NCBI GenBank assembly: GCA_030920305.1
Contig: JARLUB010000003.1
Location: 62,001-126,000 of the forward strand
Length of the DNA: 64,000 bases
Origin: Eubacteriales bacterium SKADARSKE-1
GTDB lineage: Bacteria > Bacillota > Clostridia > Oscillospirales > Acutalibacteraceae
Direction of reading: 5' to 3'
Shown here: positions 37,653-46,969 of the stretch, one piece after another
Numbering within the stretch: the stretch's first letter is position 1
Layout: each line of letters starts with the position of its first letter
Program-made: the position numbers and the translations under genes
The notes under the pieces: model-generated
The model's database searches: none
What the model was told of the DNA's origin: nothing
What the model saw: only the letters and a program-made list of their open reading frames with translations

Positions 37653-38716
37653 TGGATACATATGAAGAAATTCTTACAAGAATGCAAAATAAATTTAGTA
37701 CTTTGGCTGGGTTCAGTGCAAATGAAGCATCAGATATTGGCATTAGGTTAAAAGTTTTAGCAGGAGAAATATTTTCGATAACTGCTAACTTTGAATGGCT
37801 AAAAAATCAATTATTTACTCAAACTGCAAGTGGAAGTTGTTTAGATCTTCATGCTACAGAAAGAGGGCTTTCAAGAAAAACAGCTATAAGTTCAGAAGGA
37901 ACACTTACTTTTTCAAGAACAACAGCACTTGGCTATGATGTTGAAATTCCAAGAGGAACCGTTTGTGCAACTTCTGGAGTAGATGGTATTCGATTTGAGA
38001 CGACAGAAACTGTTACACTCACAGCAGGAGATCTTTCGATTGATTCGAAAGCTCAGTCTGTAGAAGGTGGCAGTAACAAAAATACGGGGTCAAACACTAT
38101 TACTGTTATGATAACGCCTCCTGCCGGAATAACAGCGGTTACAAATGATAGCGCATTTACAGGTGGCATAGATGCGGAAACTGATGAAGAATTAAGGGAA
38201 CGTATTATAGAAAGTTATAAAAACATATCAAACGGAACTAATATTGCTTTTTATAAAGATGAAATTTTAAAGTATGATGGGATATATTCAGTTAGCGTGG
38301 TGCCACTAGCTAGAGGAGCTGGAACTGTTGATATTTATGTTGCAGGAAAAGGAGCTGTACCAAGTGCTGAACTTATAGCTACCATTCAAAGTGATATTGA
38401 AAAATTAAGAGAAATTAATGTTGATATTGAAGTTAAAGCACCAACTTTAGTCACAGTAAATGTTCCTGTTAAGATAACAGTGGAACCAGGTTATATATTT
38501 AATGAGGTTAAAGAAGAATGCCTTACTGCGATAAATAATTATTTTAATTCTTTGGCGATAGGTGAGCAAGTTATATTTGCAGCAATAGGTAATACAATAT
38601 TCCAAATTGAAGGTGTAAAAAATTATTCATTTGAGTCGACTGTAGACTTTGATAAAGTAATGGCTGTTAGCCAGCTTGCTGTACCGGGGACTGTTTCTGT
38701 AACGCAAAGTACATAA
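37652..38716 (+). CDS. Baseplate J-like protein (XkdT)
   Basis: 354 residues with the baseplate-J family pattern: EASDIGIRLKVLAGEIFSIT, CLDLHATERGLSRKTA, FTGGIDAETDEELRERIIES and VVPLARGAGTVDIYVAG. It forms the wedge arms of the baseplate. All landmarks are intact and there is no frameshift. Confidence 0.92.
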   Translation: MDTYEEILTRMQNKFSTLAGFSANEASDIGIRLKVLAGEIFSITANFEWLKNQLFTQTASGSCLDLHATERGLSRKTAISSEGTLTFSRTTALGYDVEIPRGTVCATSGVDGIRFETTETVTLTAGDLSIDSKAQSVEGGSNKNTGSNTITVMITPPAGITAVTNDSAFTGGIDAETDEELRERIIESYKNISNGTNIAFYKDEILKYDGIYSVSVVPLARGAGTVDIYVAGKGAVPSAELIATIQSDIEKLREINVDIEVKAPTLVTVNVPVKITVEPGYIFNEVKEECLTAINNYFNSLAIGEQVIFAAIGNTIFQIEGVKNYSFESTVDFDKVMAVSQLAVPGTVSVTQST

Positions 38717-38732
38717 ACAAAAGGAGTATTAT

Positions 38733-39302
38733 ATGAGTACACTAGACTCAATGAAATCAAAACTAAAACCGCTTTGCCTTTATGATTTAAGTGATAGCAG
38801 TTTGATAAGCGCAGAACTAAAAGCTTATGCAGAAGGGCTTGATATTTTATATGACGTGTCAGAAGAAATAGAGAAAGAATGTTTTATAAGCACTGCAGAG
38901 AATTATGGCCTTGATTTGCGAGAAAGACTATATAGTTCAACAAGGTCAAACTTAACTCTTAGTGAAAGGAGAGAGATGCTACTTTATAGGTATTCTATAA
39001 CTTCAAATGACTTTAACAAAGAAAGTATTGAAAAAGCACTGGTTGCTGCTGGAATTAGAGGTTACATAATTGAGGCACCAAGTGCAAACAAAATATATAT
39101 AAATTGTCTAGAACTGTTTGATACCATGGTATCAAATTCTATGGCTCAGGCAGAAGCTGAAAAATTTTTGCCAGCACATTTATCATATGACTTTGACTTT
39201 AGACCGCTTCAGTGGGTGCAAATTGAAGACAAAGATATGACATTTTCTCAAATGGATGCAGCAGACTTAACATGGGATCAGATAGATAATTATGATGAAT
39301 AA
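38733..39302 (+). CDS. Phage tail protein, DUF2313 / XkdU-like
   Basis: 189 residues following baseplate J, like XkdU/YmfQ (DUF2313). Helical N-terminus, LRERLYSSTRSNLTLSERRE, and a C-terminal aromatic/acidic end DKDMTFSQMDAADLTWDQID. It probably connects baseplate and fibre. Confidence 0.8.
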   Translation: MSTLDSMKSKLKPLCLYDLSDSSLISAELKAYAEGLDILYDVSEEIEKECFISTAENYGLDLRERLYSSTRSNLTLSERREMLLYRYSITSNDFNKESIEKALVAAGIRGYIIEAPSANKIYINCLELFDTMVSNSMAQAEAEKFLPAHLSYDFDFRPLQWVQIEDKDMTFSQMDAADLTWDQIDNYDE

Positions 39303-39322
39303 TGAGGGGTTGAAAAAATTTT

Positions 39323-39799
39323 ATGGCAAGCACTAATAAAACAACAAATTTAAATCTTAACGACTGGATTAGTACAGATAAACCAAAAAGAGAAGACTTT
39401 GTAAGCGATAACACGATACTTGACACAATCATAGGTACACATATAGAAAATACAACACTGCATTTCACAACAGCTGACAGATCACTTTTATCTGCACCAT
39501 TTGAAGTAGGGGTTTTAGGTGGAACTGGAGAAGCTTCATATGCACATACATTGAGTTTTTCACCAAAATGTGTTTTTGTTTTTTTAAGAAATAATCCTTT
39601 TATTAAATATGACAGCACAAATGGATATACTATTTATAATTGCGGGGCAGCTTGTTATAATAGCTACGGAGCAAGTTTGGGGGTTTCTTTGAGCGGAGCT
39701 CAATTGACACTACAGCAAACTTTAACAACCCCAACAGATGGAAATTTTATTAATTTAAATAAATCCTTAGGACAGTATGTATATATAGCATTTAAATAA
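39323..39799 (+). CDS. Putative tail fibre or receptor-binding protein
   Basis: 158 residues, last gene of the module. The N-terminal NLNDWISTDKPKREDFVSDN motif is typical of Firmicutes phage fibre attachment ends, followed by a beta-rich Gly/Ser/Thr domain (YAHTLSFSPKCVFVFL, ASLGVSLSGAQLTLQQTL). Fibres are usually longer, so this is minimal. A bidirectional terminator follows at once. No holin or endolysin follows. Confidence 0.7.
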   Translation: MASTNKTTNLNLNDWISTDKPKREDFVSDNTILDTIIGTHIENTTLHFTTADRSLLSAPFEVGVLGGTGEASYAHTLSFSPKCVFVFLRNNPFIKYDSTNGYTIYNCGAACYNSYGASLGVSLSGAQLTLQQTLTTPTDGNFINLNKSLGQYVYIAFK

Positions 39800-39802
39800 A
39801 AA

Positions 39803-39840
39803 AGCAGCGAACCAAAGTTTATCTGGTTCGCTGCTCTTAT
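39803..39840. terminator. Bidirectional terminator between phage module and rluB
   Basis: AGCAGCGAACCA (39803-39814) and its exact complement (39824-39835), flanked by AAAAAA on the left and CTTAT on the right. Confidence 0.75.
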
Positions 39841-39889
39841 GTGTTTAATTGTGATAAAGCCATAGTATAGTTAAAGTATTAACAGAGCT

Positions 39890-40624
39890 TTATTTGAGAC
39901 TGCTTTTACCTTTAAGATTTTTAATTTCGTCGTTGGTCAGTTCTCGATAGTGCCCAATTTTTAACATGCCAAGCTTAACCTGGCCAATAGAAACTCGCCT
40001 AAGTCTAGCAACTTCTAAGCCAACAGCTTCACACATCTTTCTTATTTGACGATTCCTGCCTTCTTTTAAAGTAATTTCTAAAACAGAACGTCCCTTTGAA
40101 GAAGCTATAACATCAATTTTATGTGCAGTAGCTTTTCGGCCATCTATTTCAACCCCAATGCTTAGTTTTGTAAGCTGTTCTTCTGTAATATTAGGATGTG
40201 TTGTGACCCTATATTTTTTTTCAATGTGATGTGACGGATGAATTACTGCATTTGCAAAATCGCCGTCGTTTGTTAAAAGGAGCATGCCCTCAGAATCTTT
40301 ATCAAGTCTTCCTATAGGGTAGACTCTTGCCGGAATATCAGAAACTAAATCAACAACGCATTTTCGGCCTATTTCATCGCTTGTTGTAGATATATACCCT
40401 CTGGGCTTATTAAGCATTATATAATAATTTTTTTTATTGGTTTTTATGGCATGGCCACTAACTCTTACTTTATCTGTTTCAATGTCCACTGTATCTCCAA
40501 TTTTAGCTTTTATACCATTTATTGTAACAAGGCCGTCAAGTACCATTTTTTCAGCTTTTCTTCTGGATGTGACACCACACTCAGATAACATTTTTTGAAT
40601 CCTTATTTTTTTATTTCCTATCAA
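39890..40624 (-). CDS. rluB: RsuA/RluB-family pseudouridine synthase
   Basis: 244 residues. S4 domain (RIQKMLSECGVTSRRKAEKM) and catalytic region RLDKDSEGMLLLTNDGDFA, plus GRNRQIRKMCEAVGLEV. The family modifies 23S (RluB) or 16S (RsuA) rRNA; in Firmicutes it is usually RluB. Its ATG lies 3 bases after the dacF-like stop, so it is co-transcribed with it, as in many Clostridia. Confidence 0.9.
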   Translation of the reverse strand: MIGNKKIRIQKMLSECGVTSRRKAEKMVLDGLVTINGIKAKIGDTVDIETDKVRVSGHAIKTNKKNYYIMLNKPRGYISTTSDEIGRKCVVDLVSDIPARVYPIGRLDKDSEGMLLLTNDGDFANAVIHPSHHIEKKYRVTTHPNITEEQLTKLSIGVEIDGRKATAHKIDVIASSKGRSVLEITLKEGRNRQIRKMCEAVGLEVARLRRVSIGQVKLGMLKIGHYRELTNDEIKNLKGKSSLK

Positions 40625-40626
40625 AT

Positions 40627-41778
40627 TTAATCTCCATTTTTCCTAAAAAAATTTTTTAAAAATTCAAAAAACTTTTTTATAATATTTTTTTCTTTATTTG
40701 AGGGAAGGTTTTGTTTTTGTACCAATATGTTGTTAGTTTCTATTACCTTTCCATTCAAAACATACTGTATTCTGCCAACCATATCGCCTTCTTTAATAGG
40801 CGAATAAATAAATGAAGGGAGTTCAACTATTCGTTTTATATTATCTGCTTCATTTCTGTCAACAATTACTCTTACAGGGCCTTTAGCAGCACATAAAAGT
40901 TTGTCTTCATCAGATCCAACTAAAGGAACTTTAAAAATATCTTTATCTTCAAACATAACTGCTTTTATTCTTGAAAAGCCATAGTCAAGAAGTTTTTCAT
41001 GGTCATTCCAATCATCACCGGCGTTTAAAGTGACAGCAACTAACCGCAATTTTTCCCTTTCAGCACAAGAAACAAGGCATCTTCCAGCTGTTTTAGTGAA
41101 CCCAGTTTTAATTCCAACACAGCCGTCGTATCGATTTAGCATCCTGTTTTCATTGCAAAGCATTGCAATTTTATCGGGTTCATTAAAAGGCACTTCAACT
41201 TTCTTTTTTGAGCAAATATTATAAAAAGATTCGTTTTCCATAGCATAAGAGCCAAGCAGTGCTAAATCATAAGCTGTTGAATAGTGGTTTTCATGATCAA
41301 GTCCTGATGGTGTAACAAAATTTGTGTTTTTCATACCAATTTGTTTAGCTTTTTCGTTCATCATCTCAGAGAAAAGTTCAATTGATCCACCCAATGCTAT
41401 TGCAGCAGAATTTGCCGCATCATTTCCCGAAACAGTCAGCATGCCTTTGGCAAGACTAGAAAGAGGTAAGATATTCCCAATTTCTAAGTGCATTGAAGAC
41501 CCTTCAACAGGAACCATTTTGTCTGTAATAGTTATATTAATGTCTTCCGCTGATGCAATTTCAAGGGCTAAAAGTGCGGTCATTATTTTTGTGGTACTTG
41601 CCATAGGTCGTCTTTCATATTCATTTTTTCCATATATTATTTGACCAGTGTCAGCGCAAATTACAACAGCCGCTAGTGCTGATAATTCTAGCGTGTCAGT
41701 TTCTGCAAAGCAGGGTATAGCAATATAAGAAATTATACCACATATTATTAAAATTATAGATATTATTTTTTTGCACAA
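40627..41778 (-). CDS. dacF: D-alanyl-D-alanine carboxypeptidase (S11, DacF-like)
   Basis: 383 residues. Signal peptide at 1-25 (IISIILIICGIISYIAIPCFA). The three penicillin-binding motifs are MASTTKIMTALL (SxxK), SGNDAANS (SxN) and GIKTGFTKTAG (KTG). A C-terminal PBP5-associated beta domain (KAAKGPVRVIVDRNE region) ends in a basic amphipathic tail for membrane attachment. It trims pentapeptide side chains of peptidoglycan outside the membrane; DacF homologues act in spore cortex formation. Confidence 0.93.
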   Translation of the reverse strand: MCKKIISIILIICGIISYIAIPCFAETDTLELSALAAVVICADTGQIIYGKNEYERRPMASTTKIMTALLALEIASAEDINITITDKMVPVEGSSMHLEIGNILPLSSLAKGMLTVSGNDAANSAAIALGGSIELFSEMMNEKAKQIGMKNTNFVTPSGLDHENHYSTAYDLALLGSYAMENESFYNICSKKKVEVPFNEPDKIAMLCNENRMLNRYDGCVGIKTGFTKTAGRCLVSCAEREKLRLVAVTLNAGDDWNDHEKLLDYGFSRIKAVMFEDKDIFKVPLVGSDEDKLLCAAKGPVRVIVDRNEADNIKRIVELPSFIYSPIKEGDMVGRIQYVLNGKVIETNNILVQKQNLPSNKEKNIIKKFFEFLKNFFRKNGD

Positions 41779-42001
41779 ATTAGTTGCAGCTCCTTTTAAA
41801 ATTCAGGATGTAATTTTTCTGTTCCTAATTATATGCTTATAAAAGTAAAATTATTGCAAGGTGTAGTATAAATGAATAATACAAAACATTGCTAATTTTG
41901 TATTATCCACACCTCAAGGAGGCGTTTTGTATTTACTTTTACCACTACTTAAAATCAATTGAATCAAGTTTTAAATTTTACTATAAAATATATTTGTTAC
42001 C

Positions 42002-42039
42002 TATTTTTGAAGGCACCATTTGTGGTGCCTTCAAAAATA
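42002..42039. terminator. Terminator after glpT
   Basis: Perfect 17-bp stem TATTTTTGAAGGCACCA and its complement around a 4-base loop, AT-rich at both bases, so it works on both strands. Confidence 0.8.
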
Positions 42040-42102
42040 ATTATTTTAATTCGTCAATTGTTTAGCCTTATTAATAGGAAAACAATGAGTTTTAAATTTA
42101 GC

Positions 42103-43431
42103 TTAGCCAGCTGTTTTTTCGTTTATTTTATGGGAATTCCAAGTAAATGATAGGAAGAAGATAGACAGGACGCAGCAAATTATTAAAGCAATAAATCCAC
42201 CATCCCAGCTGAAATGATCTACAATCGCTCCCATGGCAACTTCAGCTAAAACTTGACCACCGACATACCCGAAAAGACCAGTAAAACCAGCAGCAGTTCC
42301 TGCAGCCTTTTTAGGAACAAGATCTACAGCACTAATTCCAATTAACATAACCGGTCCATAAATTAAAGCTCCGATACAAGCTAAAGCACAATTTATTGTA
42401 ATATGGCTGGTGCTGTGCCAATAAACAAACGTTGCTACAATAACTAAAACCATACATATAATGCCAATAGGAGCTCTGCGACCATGAAAAATACGATCAC
42501 TTATCCACCCAATAAGTATTGAACCAGGAATGGCTGCAAATTCAAATAATGTAAATGCAATGGATGAATCTTTTAAATTAAATCCCCTTTGCGTGCCCAG
42601 ATATATGGGTACCCAGTTGATGACCCCGTACCTTACCATATACACAAAAATATTTGCTATTGCTATAAACCATAAAAGTTTGTTATTTAAAACATACTTA
42701 AATAATATTTCTTTACCAGAGAGTTCAGCCTCTTTGTCTTTTACATTTTTTTGAACTTCAGGGTAGTCGTTTCTATATTCTTCAATAGGTGGTAAGCCAA
42801 CTGATTGAGGTGTATCTTTTGCAAAGATTATAAATAAAATTCCGCCAATTATTGCAATAATTGCAGGAAAGTAAAAAATACCCTTAAAGTTTCCAAATAA
42901 AAATACTCCGACAGTTGCAATGGTAGCAACAAGTCCTCCTCCAATATTACAGGAAGTGTTCCAGATAGACATTTTCACTCCACGTTCGTTATCGGAAAAC
43001 CAATGTGTCATAAGCCGTCCACAAGGCGGCCAACCCATTCCTTGAAACCATCCGTTAATAAGCATTAGAAAAAACATTATTATAATGCTACTTGTATTAG
43101 GAATAAACAAATTAGAAACTCCAGACAAAATTAAACCAATAGCTAAAAACCATCTAGCATTTGATCTATCAGATACATTGCCCATAATAAATTTACTTAA
43201 ACCATAAGATAAACCGAGCGCTGAGGCTACAAAACCTATTCGTGTGTTGGTAAAACCTTGAGCCAAAAGGTATGGCTTTGCAAAAACAAAGTTGCTTCTG
43301 ACAAAATAATAAATCATATAACCTATGTAGGCGCTAATGAAAACTTGTATCCGATATCTTTTGTAAGCACTTGGTATTTTTTGATCAGGTAATCTATCAA
43401 TTGCAGGGGCTGGTTTTAAAAAATTTAGCAT
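42103..43431 (-). CDS. glpT: Glycerol-3-phosphate / sugar-phosphate antiporter (GlpT-like MFS)
   Basis: 442 residues, 12 membrane segments, organophosphate:phosphate antiporter family. Motifs match GlpT: FKIMGNVSDRSNARWF-type loop (GLSKFIMGNVSDRSN), NGWFQGMGWPPCGRLMTHWF, TPQSVGLPPIEEYRNDYPE and APKKAAGTAAGFTGLFGYVGG-like region. It exchanges glycerol-3-phosphate for inorganic phosphate. The ATG at 43431 follows GAAGGGAAC; an ATG 18 bases earlier lacks a site. Transporters of this family are common in host-associated bacteria that take host phosphate esters; that use here is inference. Confidence 0.9.
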   Translation of the reverse strand: MLNFLKPAPAIDRLPDQKIPSAYKRYRIQVFISAYIGYMIYYFVRSNFVFAKPYLLAQGFTNTRIGFVASALGLSYGLSKFIMGNVSDRSNARWFLAIGLILSGVSNLFIPNTSSIIIMFFLMLINGWFQGMGWPPCGRLMTHWFSDNERGVKMSIWNTSCNIGGGLVATIATVGVFLFGNFKGIFYFPAIIAIIGGILFIIFAKDTPQSVGLPPIEEYRNDYPEVQKNVKDKEAELSGKEILFKYVLNNKLLWFIAIANIFVYMVRYGVINWVPIYLGTQRGFNLKDSSIAFTLFEFAAIPGSILIGWISDRIFHGRRAPIGIICMVLVIVATFVYWHSTSHITINCALACIGALIYGPVMLIGISAVDLVPKKAAGTAAGFTGLFGYVGGQVLAEVAMGAIVDHFSWDGGFIALIICCVLSIFFLSFTWNSHKINEKTAG

Positions 43432-43500
43432 ACAAAATGTTCCCTTCATGTTTAAAGTAAAAAGCTAAAAAGCATATGTGTTTTTTTTACAAACAATAAC

Positions 43501-43529
43501 ACTATATCATTGCATTTTAATTTTTACAA
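43501..43529 (-). promoter_or_regulatory. Promoter of glpT
   Basis: On the minus strand TTGTAA (43529-43524), a 17-base spacer and TATAGT (43506-43501). Confidence 0.55.
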
Positions 43530-43662
43530 CAATTTTCATCATTTTTTGTCATCCAAGAGCTATGAAATTCTTTTTTATGTAAAAATTTGTGAGGTTTAAA
43601 CAAAGCCAATTGTTATTCAGAAACTTTTAGTACTTTATATTAAATAACATTTACATATATTA

Positions 43663-43722
43663 CAAGTAAAAAAACAATAAAAGGATTTTTACTTGACAAA
43701 ACATATTTACACTTGATATTAT
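43663..43722 (+). promoter_or_regulatory. Promoter and candidate operator of the zur-znu operon
   Basis: TTGACA (43693-43698), 18-base spacer and TATTAT (43717-43722). A 10-bp inverted repeat, CAAGTAAAAA (43663-43672) and TTTTTACTTG (43686-43695), overlaps the -35 box. As the first gene encodes a Fur/Zur-type repressor, this repeat may be the autoregulatory site, although it does not match the Bacillus Zur box closely. Confidence 0.5.
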
Positions 43723-43762
43723 TGATTTTAGTTCTCAATAAGGTGAGAGGTGAATTGCAAAT

Positions 43763-44188
43763 TTGATTAGCGAAAGAAATACAAGGCAAAAAGAGTACAT
43801 ATTAAAATGCTTAAAGCAAGGTTTTAATAAACACTTAAGTTCTGGTGATATTTTAAACACTTTAAAGGAAAGTAAAACGCCGGTTAGTAAAGCAACTGTT
43901 TATAGGTATCTTGCTAAAGCACAAAAGGATGGGCTGGTTAGAAAGTACAAAGTTGGAAGTAAAGAGAGCTCTTGCTATCAATACATAGATAAAAATTCTG
44001 AGTGCTGTGAACATTATCATTTACTGTGTCATTGTTGTTCTAAAACAGTACACTTTCAAAATGGTGAACTTTCAACTTTATTAAACAACATAAATTCATC
44101 CAATAATTTTTATATAGACGCTTCAAAAACAGTATTTTATGGTCTTTGTAAGCAATGTAAAAACAAAGAAAAGGAAAGTGCGGGATAA
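43763..44188 (+). CDS. zur: Fur-family metal repressor, probably Zur
   Basis: 141 residues. Winged-helix domain (KTPVSKATVYRYLAKAQKDGLV) and a dimerisation domain with zinc sites CCEHYHLLCHCCSK and YGLCKQCKN. Placement before znuACB genes points to Zur, which senses zinc and represses uptake. The start is TTG at 43763 after GAGAGGTGAATTGCAAA. Metal specificity cannot be proven from sequence. Confidence 0.85.
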   Translation: MISERNTRQKEYILKCLKQGFNKHLSSGDILNTLKESKTPVSKATVYRYLAKAQKDGLVRKYKVGSKESSCYQYIDKNSECCEHYHLLCHCCSKTVHFQNGELSTLLNNINSSNNFYIDASKTVFYGLCKQCKNKEKESAG

Positions 44189-44194
44189 TTTTAA

Positions 44195-45163
44195 ATGCAA
44201 AAGACAAATCTCATAAGGGTTATTAAGTTTATATCTGCAATGTTAATCATTGCATCTATGCTGACAGGATGCTCCCCCATGTGGAATCCGAGTGATAATA
44301 AGGATAATAGCAAAATAAAAGTTGTTGCATCTTTATTTCCACAATATGATTTTGCAAAGCAAATAGCAAAAGATAAGGCAGAGGTTACTTTGCTTTTACC
44401 ACCAGGAACGGAAAGTCACACCTTTGACCCGGGCCCGGGCGATATTATTAAAATTTCAGATTCGGATATGTTTTTATATACGGGAAAACACATGGAACCT
44501 TGGGCGGATAGATTGATCTCAGGAATCGACAATAAAAATTTAAAGGTTGTAGATGTATCGGCTCAAATAGGACTTTTAAATAGTAACCATGAGCACGATG
44601 AGGCTGAAGAAGCCAATGGGGAAGAGCATGATCATGAGTATGATCCTCATATTTGGCTAGATCCAATATTGGCTTGTCAAATGGTAGACAATATTGCTAG
44701 TGCATTTTGCGAAAAGGACCCGGCAAATGCTAATTTTTACAATGAAAATGCAACAGCATATAAAAAAGAATTACAGTTACTTGATAGTGACATAAGCAAT
44801 GCTGTAAAGGCATCGAAGAGAAAAACAATGGTTTTTGCAAGCAGGTTTTCTTATTTATATTTTATAAACAGATATAAATTAGACTATATTGCAGCATTTG
44901 ATGGCTGTTCGGCTGAATCTGAGCCAAGTGTTAAAAAGATGACGGAGATTATAGACTTTATAAAAACTAATAATATTCCAGTGATATATTATGAAGAGTT
45001 TGATCTTACTAAAATTGCAAAATCTATTTGTGATAGTACCGGTGTTAAAGCTTTAAAGTTTAGTACAGTGCATAATGTTTCAAAAGGGGAACTCGAGAGC
45101 GGCAAAACTTATCTTGAGATAATGCGTGAAAACCTTGAAAATTTAAAGCAGGGGTTAATTTAA
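44195..45163 (+). CDS. znuA: Zinc ABC transporter substrate-binding lipoprotein (ZnuA-like)
   Basis: 322 residues. Lipobox SMLTGC (Cys near residue 26). Cluster A-I fold with LLPPGTESHTFDPGPGD (zinc ligand His), a His/Asp/Glu-rich loop HEHDEAEEANGEEHDHEYDP, DPHIWLDP, and later ligands near NRYKLDYIAAF and YYEEFDLTKIAK. The His-rich loop is typical of zinc rather than manganese binders. Membrane-anchored by LspA/Lgt processing. Six bases after zur. Confidence 0.93.
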   Translation: MQKTNLIRVIKFISAMLIIASMLTGCSPMWNPSDNKDNSKIKVVASLFPQYDFAKQIAKDKAEVTLLLPPGTESHTFDPGPGDIIKISDSDMFLYTGKHMEPWADRLISGIDNKNLKVVDVSAQIGLLNSNHEHDEAEEANGEEHDHEYDPHIWLDPILACQMVDNIASAFCEKDPANANFYNENATAYKKELQLLDSDISNAVKASKRKTMVFASRFSYLYFINRYKLDYIAAFDGCSAESEPSVKKMTEIIDFIKTNNIPVIYYEEFDLTKIAKSICDSTGVKALKFSTVHNVSKGELESGKTYLEIMRENLENLKQGLI

Positions 45164-45165
45164 TT

Positions 45166-45864
45166 ATGAATTTAATAGAAATAAAAAACCTTGATGTGTT
45201 ATATAAAACAGGTTACAGGGGAATTTCCGCATTAAAGAACGTAAATGCTAATATAAAATCTGGTGAGTATGTATGCATAATTGGGAACAACGGCACTGGT
45301 AAAAGCTCTTTGATAAAAAGTATTTTGGGTCTTGTTTCGGTTTCCTCAGGAAATATAAAACTTAAGTGTAATAAAAACGAGATATCTTATATACCACAGT
45401 TTAACACAATACCGCTTGATTTTCCTGCTACAGTGCATGAACTTGTTTTATCAGGCACACAAAAATCAAATATGGGTCTTCCATTTTATACAAAAGAAGA
45501 TAAAGCTTCTACAGAAAAAGCTGTACGTGAGACTGGTTTAAAGGGTCTTGAAAAAAGAAGGTTTTGTGAACTTTCAGGCGGACAGCAGCAAAGGGTTTTA
45601 TTAGCAAGGGCACTTTGCAAAAAACCAAGAATTCTTATTTTAGATGAGCCTTGTTCTGGGCTTGACGAAAAGACAACAGCAGATTTTTACGAACTGCTTT
45701 TACATCTAAATACACAACATGGTACAACTATAATAATGATTTCGCATGATCTTATTAATGTCGAAAAATATGCTACTAGGATTATTAAACTTGATAAAGC
45801 TATTTTGTTTGATGGTTCAGTGAGCGAATGGATAAAGAAAAGAAATGATGGTGAACCTATATGA
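45166..45864 (+). CDS. znuC: Zinc ABC transporter ATPase (ZnuC-like)
   Basis: 232 residues. Walker A GNNGTGKSSL, signature LSGGQQQRVLLARALC, Walker B ILILDEPCSGLD, H-loop MISHDL. It energises zinc import with the permease that follows; the two genes overlap by four bases. Confidence 0.95.
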   Translation: MNLIEIKNLDVLYKTGYRGISALKNVNANIKSGEYVCIIGNNGTGKSSLIKSILGLVSVSSGNIKLKCNKNEISYIPQFNTIPLDFPATVHELVLSGTQKSNMGLPFYTKEDKASTEKAVRETGLKGLEKRRFCELSGGQQQRVLLARALCKKPRILILDEPCSGLDEKTTADFYELLLHLNTQHGTTIIMISHDLINVEKYATRIIKLDKAILFDGSVSEWIKKRNDGEPI

Positions 45865-46697
45865 ATTTTTCTGAACTTGCTAATTTGTTTTCTTATCCTT
45901 TTATAATGAGAGCTATTATTGTAGGGGTATTAGTTTCGCTTTGTGCGTCACTTTTAGGAGTTATATTAGTTTTAAATAGATACTCGTTAATCGGGCATGG
46001 TTTATCTGATGTTGGATTTGCTTCACTCTCTTTAGCTATGGCAGTGGGAGTATCGCCTCTTTTAATGGCAACACCGATAGTGATTATTACTTCATTTATA
46101 ATAATGTATGTAAGTCAAAGTAAAAAGATAAACGGTGATGTTGCAATAGGGATATTTTCTACAGGAGCTTTAGCTGTTGGGATAATTATAACCGCTTTAA
46201 CTAAGGGGTTTAACACAGATGTTTACAGCTATATGTTTGGAAGCATACTGTCGATGAATATTACAGATGTTGCCTTAAGTGTTGTGTTATCGGTTGTAAT
46301 TTTATCTGTATTCATAATATTCTACAATCGGCTTTTTGTTGTCACAGCAGATGAATCTTTTGCAAAAGCATCGGGAATAAACGTTAAATTTTACCAGTTT
46401 TTAATTTCATTTTTAACAGCAATCACTGTGGTTTTAGGTATGCGAATGATGGGAACATTATTGATATCAAGCCTTATAATTTTTCCGGCGGTCACCGCAA
46501 AAAAAATTGTAAGAAGTTTTAAGGGGCTAATGATTTTATCGGCAGTTATTTCAGTTATTTGTTTTGTTATTGGAATATTGATTTCATTTGTTTTAAATAT
46601 ACCAACTGGTGCTGGAATTGTAGCGGTTAATATTGTTTCTATGATAATAGTTTCTATGGTTGGTCAAGTGCGAGAAGCAATCGGAATTAAAGTTTGA
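45861..46697 (+). CDS. znuB: Zinc ABC transporter permease (ZnuB-like)
   Basis: 278 residues, about eight to nine membrane segments of the ABC-3 family (Zn/Mn permeases). Motif region YSLIGHGLSDVGFASLSLA and a C-terminal GTLLISSLIIFPAVTAKK. Works with ZnuA and ZnuC. A terminator follows. Confidence 0.93.
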   Translation: MNFSELANLFSYPFIMRAIIVGVLVSLCASLLGVILVLNRYSLIGHGLSDVGFASLSLAMAVGVSPLLMATPIVIITSFIIMYVSQSKKINGDVAIGIFSTGALAVGIIITALTKGFNTDVYSYMFGSILSMNITDVALSVVLSVVILSVFIIFYNRLFVVTADESFAKASGINVKFYQFLISFLTAITVVLGMRMMGTLLISSLIIFPAVTAKKIVRSFKGLMILSAVISVICFVIGILISFVLNIPTGAGIVAVNIVSMIIVSMVGQVREAIGIKV

Positions 46698-46723
46698 TTT
46701 ATGATATAAATTTGTATAAGGGT

Positions 46724-46757
46724 GAGCAGCACTTGATTTTGTGCTGCCTTTTTATTT
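46724..46757 (+). terminator. Terminator after the znu operon
   Basis: AGCAGCAC / GTGCTGC stem with 8-base loop, then CTTTTTATTTTG. Confidence 0.8.
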
Positions 46758-46880
46758 TGTATTCTGAAAACATTTTGCAGGATATTTTAGTTGCTAATAT
46801 AATAGCTTAATTAAGATTATGATAATTGTAAAATTTTCTGTGTATGTTAAACAAGTTTTATTGGCAAAATAAAGTTATAA

Positions 46881-46909
46881 TTGATTTTTTTGGCTATTGA
46901 TGATATAAT
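46881..46909 (+). promoter_or_regulatory. Promoter of the P-type ATPase gene
   Basis: TTGATT (46881-46886), 17-base spacer and perfect TATAAT (46904-46909). The ATG at 46913 lies at or before the expected transcript start, which favours ATG 46970. Confidence 0.65.
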
Positions 46910-46969
46910 CTGATGAAAAATAAAAAGTTTTATTATATTAATCTCACTGACACAAAAGGAGATAAATTC

